From: Bimastos eiseni
Lineage: Eukaryota; Annelida; Clitellata; Crassiclitellata; Lumbricidae
Assembly (NCBI GenBank): GCA_959347315.1
Contig: OY365815.1
Location: 13,636,736 to 13,700,735 of the forward strand
Direction: 5' to 3'
DNA length: 64,000 nucleotides
A model generated the notes under the pieces. It did no database searches. It saw only the letters and a list, made by a program, of their open reading frames with translations, and was not told the DNA's origin. Made by a program: the position numbers and the translations under genes. Below are positions 45,001 to 57,000 of the stretch, piece by piece (within the stretch, counting starts at the first letter, position 1; every line of letters begins with the position of its first letter).

Positions 45001-48000
45001 TGTACTTACAGAAGCCCTTCAGAAAGATGCGGAATTTGTCGCACGTCTGGCGTATTCAATGTTTCCAAACGTTGCGCTGGTAACTCCACAGTGGAAAGGA
45101 CTTACAGAAGCCATCTACCGATCAGTGTGGACTAAGACCTTTTTCCAAACGCTTCTTGGAAAGTGGATTGTGTACAGAGATGCTATCTTTGAAGACATCG
45201 ATTCACAAGATTCAATGAGAAATCTTATCAGGTTGATCCTTTGTAAAGACAACAAAAATCTAGTGAATATTCCGAGATACATCAAAGACCAGTTGCCTCA
45301 TGACGCCAAGTACGTTATCCCAGACATTGTGTGTGATAGTCTAAGAAATATTCAGCACCAACTGGACCTGACAGACGAGAAACGTAGAAGACTGCTCGAA
45401 TACCTTCTGGAATTCTCCAATGTAAGAGACTGCCATAAGGACTTGGTTGGGTTGGTGCTGCTTCCACTGCAGGACGGAACATGGACTGAGTTCGAGACGG
45501 CAATTTCAGCAAGGAAAGTCTACGTTGCATCAAAGGAACATCCGCAGTCCTTGCTTCCTGGACTTGAAGGAAAGTTTCTTAAGTCTGGAGTCGCCTCGCA
45601 GGAGGCCATCAAGCAGTTGATCGAAAAAGGTAACTTTCGCATTCAATGCCTTAATTTAACTTCCAGCCGTGTTGGCAATATTTCATTAAGGAAGTGTTTA
45701 GAGTACAGTTTCTTTAAATTTTCTTTTAGAAATTTCGTTTTGAAACGGAGAGGTGCTGGCGCTAATCTGACATTCGGTTTCCACATTCCAATGGAGTCTA
45801 CGAAACCGGCAGTTTATCATGGCACTATGTAGCCAGGCAGTACAAATTTCAACTTCATATATGTGAAGTCGTGGAATGACACGGTTTTCCGTAGGATCTT
45901 ACGCCTATGAGGCCCCTACTTTAAAACTTATGTCCCCATGTATGTATCAGGTTATTCATATAGCGCATTGTGTGAACCTCTCGAAGGCGCCATGTTCAAC
46001 ATTGTAATTGGTTAGATAGTTTTGGCAAACTATGATGCTAGTCTTTAGACACAGGTAACCTACTTGAGTAATAGACCCCAATTAAACGAAATCATATAGC
46101 TACAAATTCAATGAGAAATCTTATCAGGTTGATACTTTGCATTAAGCTTATCATTATTCACTTTATAGTAGACTAACAAAATACTAATTGTCTTTATAAG
46201 ATAGATACAATGGGTAAAACAAGGACAGTTTTACAACGATAATTTTGCCTTTCTGCCCCAAAAGGTTCCGAATGCGAAGACCATGTAAACATATGTAAAC
46301 ATGCCGAGTTAAGCGGCTATTATATATTTATATGCGAATAAGCTGTTTCACTATGATACACGTCACATTCAGCTCGAATCCTCAATAGTACTGCTGCTTA
46401 ATAATTCTTTTGTGGAGTTTCGTTAGGAATAATGTATGATTTAGTTTCTTTGTTTTCAGAGGTAACACAGTTGAAGTACCTTGATTTAGCTGATTTTCTG
46501 GAGATGATAGGTGACGTGTTCAGCAAATGGCAAGGAGACGAAACGGTTGCACTCGGAAAAGAGTCTTGGTTTACCAGACATTGGGTGGCGAGTCTGTGGA
46601 AATACCTACAGGAACATTTTCGCGATGAGCTGCAATTTTTTGAGGGACTGCATATCCTTCCTTTGGGAAGCGACCGTGTTGGCAAGCTCAGCCAACAACT
46701 GCCTCTCGTGAGTATGATTGACAACTTTGACAATGGCGGAGAGGGATTTAGTGAAAAAATGGCAGAACTCTGCAATGAGGTGGGTGTGATCGTTGTGAAG
46801 GACATGGAGCAAGAAGTACTGCGGCACTCGAAAATCTGGAGCCCATACATTCTCCGTCCGAATGCTTGCGGAGTGCTAACAGCCTTGCTGAGGTTACAAA
46901 AGCAAACTGGAAATGAAGAGCTAGTTAAGCGGTTTAAAGCTGTGCCCGATAAAACAAAGGAGTGCTTTAGAGATTTTATTGGGCACTCGATTTTCCTTCA
47001 TAAATCTTTGAAACCGGTTTATGTCAATCTTCTGAAACTTTTACCCATTTTTCCGACAGTTAATGGCAGCGGTGGTCAAGCAGTCTCTTTTGTGTCTTCG
47101 GTGGAAGGAAAACGTGTGGCTCCTCTTGGAAATGATATACCCTTACCAAGTCCAGAGATTCTGCTTGACATGTCTGATGAGATTACTAATCTCCTCGCAA
47201 AAACTGTCGGAGTCAATTCTCCGAATATTCCTAATCATATAATGGACGTTTACTTTCCTGCCGTGTTGAGGAACCACTACGACCAAGATGAAATTGTTAA
47301 ACTTATGCAATACGTATGCAACAACCTGCTGTCATTTGAAAAGGTCAATGGGGATATAGCCCGAGCTGCAAGAGAAGTTAGATTCGTTCCTAGGCTCAAT
47401 GGCAGTCTTGTGAGACCGTCAGAAGTATACGAAAATGACGAACTACTTGGCAAGCTCTTCGCTGGATGTGATGCCTTCCCAGTTGGCGAGTTCGCTAAAG
47501 ATGAATTCAAAGTGGCACTGCTGAGACTTGGCTTGAAGACTGCAGAAGCAGTAACGCCACAGGAGGTTCTGGTAATTGCCGAGAAATTGTCTGGATATAC
47601 AAATCCGAATCAGATTGCCCGCGACCAGGCAGCAGCGTTGATGAAGTTCCTCGACCATCACGGGCCTAGAGTACTACCATGCGTACTTTCGGAAGGCAAA
47701 TCGCTACTTTTGAAACTCATTGAGGTCAAATGGGTGAAAGTTTCTTTTACCCGGCCGTCATCTTATCCATCTAAGCTGCAGTTTGCAGCAGAGAATGCGG
47801 AAAACAGACTTGTTCGACCAAAAGAGGTATTTACGAGCGAATACGCTTACCTTGTTGGTTCTGTGCGATGCACAATTGATACCAGCCTCTTTCCATTGAT
47901 GGCAAGGTATTTCAAGTGGACGTCACAGCCTCAGACACACGATGTATCAGATCACTTAATTAACACCATCGCGAGCTACGATGCCACGCAGAAGGCAGAG

Positions 48001-51000
48001 GTGTTATGCATTCTTAACCATATTTATAAATATTTCAACGAACGCGGCAATGATCTGCACAACGTTCTTCCTAAGTTGCAAGACCGACCTTGGGTGTGGC
48101 ACGGAGATGGTTTTGCCAGAACCAGTCAAATGGTGCAGGACGATAGTCACGGTATTGACATGAGACCTTATGTGTACAATCTGCCAAAAGAAACTGCCCA
48201 CTTTCATCAGTTATGGAAGGCCTGCAGCATTAAAGAGCATATCAACCCTATCGAAGTCCTGCAAGCAATCAAAAAAGCACACGATGAAGATGATATTGTC
48301 CTAAGGAACAAGGAACACGATTTAAAACTTGTCATCGATATTTTAAACCGATTAGAGTGTCCACTAACCGACGAACAGCGAAAGGTGATAGTCGTTCCGA
48401 TCAACGCAGACAGTGAGCTCCTGGAAATGAAAGACATTAATGAGTGTGCCTACAGTGACAAGGATTTCGATGTGGACGATTTTGATGGTAAGAGATTTCT
48501 AATTCACGAAATGATTCCTCTAGCGACAGCCGAGAAACTGAATATTCCAAGTCTCATCAGTAAAATGATCGGTGCGGAAGAGCTTGACATGGAGTACGGC
48601 CAGACAGAGCCGCTCACTAGGCGTCTTCAAAGGCTCCTAAGTGACTACACCGATGGCCTGGATGTCCTGAAGGAGCTGATCCAGAACGCAGACGATGCAG
48701 GGGCCAGCGAAATCCGGTTTCTGTATGACGAAAGGAGCAACCAAGACGCTCAAGTAAGCCTGCTCGATGGTAGGATGAAGGGCCTGCAAGGACCAGCTCT
48801 GTGGACCTTCAACGACGCAGTCTTCACTGACAATGACTTCGACAGTATCGTCAAGTTGAGTGGAGCCACAAAAGACGGTGCAACGGAGAAGATTGGTCGC
48901 TTCGGACTCGGGTTTAATGCCGTATACAATCTCACCGACGTGCCAATGTTCATCAGCAGACAGTTCATAGTGATATTTGATCCCCACACGACGTACCTCG
49001 GTAGAGCCTTGACTAATAAACTAAAGCCTGGGATCAAGCTGAATTTGGATAAGCATCGAAATAAGATTCGACGCTTGCCGGATCAGTTTAAACCGATGAA
49101 CGGAATCTTTGGCTGCGAACTGGGAAATGATTCCATGATGAATTCATATAATGGTACTCTCTTCAGATTTCCACTCCGAACAATGGAGCAGGCGACACAT
49201 AGCAATATTAGTCAGGTGTGTTATAATCGTGAGGGAACACTTAAACTGTTGAAATTGCTGTACGATGCAGGTCATAGCCTTCTGCTATACACCCAAAATG
49301 TGCGAAAAATTACCATCTTCCATTTACCGGAACTTGCTGTACCGCCAAACGGAATTGATGAGTGGTTTTCCATTGACAAAGATCTCGTAAGAGGACTTCG
49401 CTCTGTCAACAATGATTGCGCGACCACAATTGAGACACAGTGTGCCATACTGAAGCAGGCTACGGCAATTCTTGAAGATCATAGGGCAAATGAAGGAGCA
49501 TTGCTTCCCGAACTAGACATTTCATCAGTATTTCAGTTCACTGTACATTATGGGGCAAAATTTTCTCAGGATTTTAGAAGCGACGTATCGAATGACATGA
49601 GTGAGTGGCTGGTGGTTTCATCCTTGGGCACTGGGACATCTCTACGCATGGCATTAGACAACGACAAAAGAAACGTAGTTCCAGTTGGCGGTGTTGCAGC
49701 TAGGTTGGAAAAGACTCCGGATGGTAGGTACAAAGCGGTACGCGTTGATGGAATGCTGTTCTGCTTTCTACAACTTCCAATAGATACGAACTTTCCAGTA
49801 CACGTCAATGGCTTCTTTGATGTCCACTGCAGCCGAAAACATTTAAATAAAAATGTCGATTGGAATGAAGCTCTGCTGGACGATGCCATCACGCGTGCAT
49901 ATTGTGTCCTTTTGGAAGATCTTACAACATTATCACCTGAAGTGGATTCCTATACACTATGGCCAACAAGCAGTGACTCTGGACTACTTGGACGACTAAC
50001 TGAGTCAGTATACAGAAGTATATGTTCTTATTCGAATAAACCGAACGTTGTAAAAACTGTGACTGGTTGGACGACAGTTTTGAAGAGCAAAATGCTGAGC
50101 AGAGAGTTTCGAAGTTTGATAATCATTGGAGATACTGCTCTGTCAGCTTTTCGAACAATCTTGAAAAATAAGCAAATTGACGAACATGTCATTGATATTC
50201 CAAAAGAAATTGAACAGGCAATCCTAAAGACAAGTAGCGCAGATACCTTCATGAAAATAACCGTCAGTAAAGTAGAATTCTACGAGGACTGGTTTCTTCC
50301 TAGCATCGGGATCACAGAGCCTATAGAGAGAGACCTGTTGATTCTACATGCACTTTCTGATAAAGAAATCGCTTGCCGTCTCAAAGATAGAAACTGCATT
50401 CCAGTCTCTCCAGGGGGCTTTTTTCTTAAATCCATCGATGAACTTATCCATCCCGAATCTGCAATTGCGTGTCTATTTGATGCGGAAGAGGGGAGGTTTC
50501 CGAAATGGACATCTGGAGTCCAAGTTGATTCTCGTGTTTATAAAAGACTGATTGGCCTTGGAATGAAGAACGACGACCTTCCCTGGCAAGAGATATTAGA
50601 TCGGTGTAATTTAATATCATTACATCCTGAAACTGCTGCCACGCGGACACCTGTTCTTCTGAAGCTGATTGAGAATAGACTTAAAAACGAATCAAATTAT
50701 GAAAACCCATGTGAAGCGGTGTTTTGTGCGATTCGAAATGTGAATTTCCTTCCCATTATGAATAAACCAAAAGATTTTCCACTGAAATGGAAAGGAGACA
50801 ATTATTTGGAGAATTGTCTCATTTCCTGCATGAATGGATATCTCGAGATTGATCAGAAATTAGTAAGTTGCACTCATCCTATCATCGATGAAGTGATTTT
50901 TGGTGGTAATGGTTGTTCTGAGGCAAAGCAAAAACTTGGTTTGGTAAACAAGTCAATCGACCCTGCCACGGTAGTTCAGCAGGTCTTGGAAATAATCGAT

Positions 51001-54000
51001 TTCTATGAAACTGCAGACATAACTAATTCAGGATCATCTTCAGAATGTCAGAAAATATTAAGCGAAATGTACGATGTTGCTTTCAGTTGGTTGAATCACC
51101 GTCTTGAAAAGAACTTACAGGACAGTCAGTCCTCTGTCGCGCCCTTAGCTTCTCGCAGGAGTATTAAGATACGCAGAAATCTCTATATGTCTCCAGAGAG
51201 GTGTGCAATGAGGTTTCAACATGGAAATAATACTTTGCTGTCTCACATAGCAGAGGTTCCAAATGACATGACAACGTCTTATCCCGCTGTACTAAAAGAA
51301 ATCGGCGTCAAACAGACGTTCTCGTTGAGCGATTATATCCGAATTCTAAAAGAAATTAGTAATCGGGTTGGAGATAGGTGTCTGGACGACACAGAGCTCA
51401 CAATTGCTATCCAACTAATCACAATATGTGTTTACGAGGAAATTAAATCAAAGGAGAGACAATCATATTACTGTGAACTGCTACATGAAATGCCCATACC
51501 GAACGCTGAAGGCAAGATGTTCCCAGTTACAGACCTCTGCTTCAATAACTGCTTATGGTTGGCCTCTGGAGCAGAAAGATCTCAATTCTGTCATGATCGA
51601 ATTTCTCACGAGATCGCATCCGCTCTCGGCCTAAAAACGATTCGACAGAACATTCTTAAACGTCACCAGCTCAAAATGTATCCGTTTGGTCAACGAGAAC
51701 GACTAGTCAATCGAATAAAGACTATTTTGGACGGATACCCATTCAGCGAGGATATCTTTAAAGAGATGTTACAGAATGCCGACGATGCCGGAGCCAAAGA
51801 GATACACTTCATTCTCGACACGAGAACCTTACCGGATGAGAAAGTTTTTGAGGAATCCTGGAAGCCACTACAAGGGCCTGCTCTGTGCATCTACGATGAC
51901 AAGTCATTCACCCAGTCCAATTTGGACGGAATTCAGCGACTCGGAGAAGGTGGAAAATCCGATGATCCTACAACAACTGGCAAGTACGGAGTGGGGTTCA
52001 ACTGTGTCTACCATCTCACAGACGTACCAACGCTTCTCACAACGGTCGAAAATGTCGGCACAGTGCTGTGCGCGTTTGATCCAAACTGCAAATTTGTTCC
52101 AGGTGCCACTTCTGTTGATCCTGGTGCCATGTTCGTGGTCGAGGAAACACTAAAGGAGCAATTCAGTGATGTGTTTAAAGGATACTCATTTGCTCACAAA
52201 CAATACGATGTTTCTCGGACGGGAACGATGTTTCGACTTCCTCTGAGAAATCCAGCCACAGCAGAAGCTTCGGAAATCTCGAAGAAGCCTGTTACTGTGA
52301 GGGATGTGGAAAACTTTTTTGACAAGTTCAAAAGCGATCTAGGTGAATCCTTGCTGTTTGTGAACTCTGTCGAAAAAATTCAACTTGTTAGAATCGATGA
52401 GGAGAATTGTGGTTCAGAAGTACGCACTGTTCTTAGTGAAGTTAAAGTTCAAATGACAAAAGAGGCTAAGTGCAAGAGAACAAAGTTTTACAAGTATGTG
52501 AAAGAATGTGCCAAATTACTTACAACTTCAGCGATTTCATTAAGCGAAATCAAAATGAAAGAAATTTCCTATGAGATGAAAATTACGGACAATAACGGGA
52601 TAACAAATACTTGGCAGATTGTAAAGAGATTTGGATTCGATGAAGCAACTGCTGTTCCTCCAGATGTCGTTACTGCAGTCCATTCAAAAAAATTAGGCCT
52701 CCTGCCTCAAGGAGGAGTGGCGCTTCTTGTTGGGCCAATAAAAAGCGTAGAAAGAACAAACAGATTCTTCTGCTTTCTTCCGCTTCCTATTCCAATTAAT
52801 CTGCCAGTTCTTGTGAATGGACATTTTGCCCTCGATCAGAACAGACGAAATCTATATAAAGCTGAATGCATCGATGTAAAGACACAGTGGAACACATCTC
52901 TAATGGTAGGAGTAATCGCTCCTGCTTACTCTGCTATGCTGTGCACAGTGCGTGACCGTATAAAACGGTTTTCCAAAGAGCAGGTCACACTTCAAATGAC
53001 GAGTTTCTACAAAGTCTTTCCTCGAGTGTTGGATACCAGTGATTCTTACGTCAGCAGCATTGCAAATGCAGTGTATAAATATATTATTAAGAAAAACGTG
53101 CAAGTACTGCCAGTGCAGTCAGATGAAACTTCTATTTCTGAGATCGAATGGAAACATCCTCGCGGTGAAGAGGGTCGTTCAGTCTATTTTTTTGGTTTGG
53201 AATCACAGATGTCTGTGAGTAACAAAAGATCCGTCCTGCGGAACGTTCTGGTTAGATGCGGATTCAGTATGTTCCTATGTCCTACAGACATTTGCGAGAG
53301 CTTCTTGAACGCAGGTAAAGACGCAGGAGTTTTAGCCGTAAGTCCAATTGCAGTTATGGACTTTTTTGCCACTCATTCGGATCCTCATACTAGGTGCAAA
53401 GTGCTGAATTTACCAGAAGGGATCGCAGGCACGCCATATCTAAGCATTGAGCCTCTAGTGACTCTGTTGGAGTATTGTTCAAAGGCACGTGACTACAAAT
53501 GCCGTCTACAAGGGATGCCCTTTCTCGTTACATTGGATGACGCGGTTTCACAATTCGACAGCGGAATGGTAAAATATGTCTCCGAACATAGTTGCGTCGC
53601 TCCACACATTCCTGGCCAGTTCATGAATCTGCAGATCAAACGTGTGCTCAATCTGGAACCAACCTCCGACGTTTCTTTGTGTAAAGAATTTACTGTTGAT
53701 AAGTTTGCAATGGCGCTTCGAGATTTGATTAAGAAGCCAGAATTTTATGATGCAAAAAACTGGTTTCCGATTGCTGAACTTGATGCTTCTTTAAAGCCGT
53801 ACGACACCGATTGCCTTCACTGGATTCGTGATGTCTGGACTTTTCTGTCAAGTTTTGTAAGGGAAATGCAAGGCCAAAAATTCCTAGAGGAACTGATGAG
53901 ACCGTTGAGGAAGTGTTGTCTTTTGCCGGTTTTAACACTGAGAAGTGAGACGCTGCTATATCCTCTGTGTCTTTCTTCGGGAGTCATAGCTGAGTCGAGT

Positions 54001-57000
54001 TCCACTGAGTCATGTAATGAAGTTGTCGCTATTCTCTATGCACTCGGGGTTGCAAGACCGGACTACAGGTATATACACGATAAAAGAAAATGTTCAAAGA
54101 TTGACAGACTTCTAAAATACAGTTTGGGAACAGTTCAGCAGCCAGCAACAGTAGTCGAGGCACTCAGAATAGCAATGAGGCACCAACTGGTGGATGTCAC
54201 CCTTTCAAATGATGAAGGCCTTCAACTGCTAGAGTATTTTTCCAAGCACATTCTCAACTGGAAGGACGCGCCTAGCGCAACAGAGACGATACGAATGCTG
54301 CCATTCTTTATAACTCTTTTGAACAAGCAAACTAATTTGGCTAATTCAACTGTTTATGTTCTACCATCAGATATTCCGTCTTCAGGCACCGATAGTTTGA
54401 TTGAAGAGCTAGACATCAAATTATTAAAATGTGTAAGTAATCTTAGACCATTGCTAGAGCATCTCGGCTGCAAATATTTAGATGTTGAACGTTCGTATTT
54501 ATTTATACTGGACTATTTCCAGAAGTTGTCACCAAAGGCGCAACTGGATCACTTACAATTTTTGAAGCAACATGTTCTAAGCAATTGGTCTGTCAAGGAT
54601 GTGGAAAGAAATGCGAAGTTGAACCCACTTTTGGAATCTCTAAAACGCACGTCTTTAATTCCGGACAGAGCGAACGTTTTGTGCCCAGCTTCTGAATTCT
54701 ACGATCCTCAGAATGAAATATTCCGGGTCATGCACGAGGAAGACAGATTCCCTCCTGATCCATACTGCAACGGAGACTGGCTTCAGTTTCTACGGATGTG
54801 TGGTCTCGTTCATGAGGTCACAAGTGAGAAATTTATGTCGTATGCCCAACAAGTGGAAAGGAGCGGCCAGTCTGGTATCAATAGCATTGTTGTGAAACAA
54901 TCTGAAACTCTTGTCAAACATTATCTAAGTAGAAAAGACCACAGAAAAATGGATTTGGAACTTGTGAGAAACATCCGATTCGTGTCTCCAGGCGTTGTTT
55001 CAGAATCTCTCAAATCGCTTCACGCTCAATACTGCGACAGAGATGAAACTCAAACACTGCGGTTCATTTGTTTTAGTGGTGCCGCTCTGCACTCTAATGA
55101 GAAACTGGTTTGGACTGTGCAGAATTTGTTGCCGCAATGGATTTCACCTCACTCGAGTCATTTGTTCTCCTGCCTTGATGTTGTTTCTGATCTCGTGCCA
55201 TCGATGACTGTTACAAAACACGTGCAGAAACTTTGCTCTATGCTAAGAAAAGACTCTCTTGCAAGTGACCCTCAGAAGGCAAAAACACTTACAACAGTTT
55301 TAAAGGAGGTGTTCGCATTTTTCTCCGAGAAAGGAGATTTAGAGGAGGAAGTGAAGAACATTCTTTCGAGAACGTGCTGTGTTTTTGTGACCGATTCGTA
55401 CGATCTTGTTGCTCCCAATCAAGTTGCGATTGACATAATAACCAAAGACGAGATTCGGCCCTATCTTTTTAAGATTCCGCTGGATTTCGGGAGCTACAGG
55501 TCTTTGCTGCTGCAACTGGGAACAACCATAGTACTAACAACGAGCCAGTACGCTTTCGTATTGAAAATGATAGCGGATGCCAGCCAGGGTAAAGAGATGC
55601 ACCCTGAGGAGATGAAGGCAAGCTGTAGAGCTACAGAAGCACTTCTAGGATTGCTCAAAGGAGACCAAGTCTTCGATGATGAGATCTTCCTACCGTGCAC
55701 AGATAAGAAATTGCACAAGTCGTCAGAAGTGATCTTCTGCGATAAAAAGCATTTGCTTGGAAGACTGTCAGAGTTGGACCGCCCAATCCTGATTGACTCT
55801 AAAGATTTAAATTTCGATAGTGGTGAGCTGGGTGATATTTTAAATAAAATACATCTCTCGCAGCGACCACGATTCTTGTCAGAAATTGCCCACGAAAAGT
55901 TGGCTGATGGTCAACCGACGAAGTGTGAATTCGCTGAAAAGGCTACAGAGAGACTCCGCAATCCAGCCTTCAGAAGTGGATTAGAGCGTCTATTTCGACA
56001 TTGTTTCATTAACGAAATGAGGAGACAAGGGAATTGGACAGAGGCAACTCTTGCACAAAGATGTAAGCAGCTGATGGACAGGTTGAATGGCATCGAGTTC
56101 TTAGGTAGAGCTCAAGTACAGACCTATCTGGAATGCGATGGAAGAAAGGTACAGGGAAGCGATAAAGACTTAAAGTATTTTCAAAAGAAGAGTTCAAATG
56201 GAAACACCGATAATTGGAAGTTTTACATCTCGGTTGATGCCTGGAGGTTTGATGACGAACGACGATTATACCGTGATATTTCTATGATTCTCAATGACAT
56301 TGTGAAAAAAAAAATTCTGGATGAGATTCTACTGGGCCTCATTCTTGACTGCCCCATACACGCTATTCAAGAATTACTGGATAGTTATGATATCATGGAG
56401 TCAGGGGAGCCTTCATTCGTTCCACCACTGGGCTGTTGCATTCCACATGAGTATTTACACTTGCTGGTCCAAGACAATTTCATCTTCTATTCTGGCCAGC
56501 TCGTCGCTCTGGAGATGGATGACCCTATCGACAAAGGGGACTTGGGAGAACCTGTTTTCAAACTGGTGGAGATACTCGAGAGACAGGATCCTTACAATCA
56601 AGAAATACCTGCTTTGTTGGCAAAATATAAAATACGAGTGAGTCATGAGAAAGAGCGCATTGTGGATGCGCTTGTGTTGTACGCATTCAGCAGGTTCAAC
56701 ATAGAGACATGCAATGATCAAGGACTGGTGAACTACGTCAGGCAAGAGGGAGCTACTAGCATTCCGAACCAGACGCCGAATGAGCCTCCAAAGGCTAAAA
56801 CGCTCAAAGAGGTAGTGGAAGAAATTAAGAAGCTACTGAAGGAAGCTTGGAAGGGGACTTCAGAAGATCGGAAGAAGATGAAAAGGCGCCTTTACCTTCG
56901 ATGGCATCCTGATAAAAATCCAGATCAGATTGGATTGTGTACCGAGGTGTGCAAAATTTTGCAGCACCTGCTCGAGCTACTGGAAAAATGTAAATCGATT

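Noticed and set aside
46398..46850. 150-codon minus-strand frame opposite sacsin
   Set aside because: Antisense shadow of the giant exon; no independent coding evidence.
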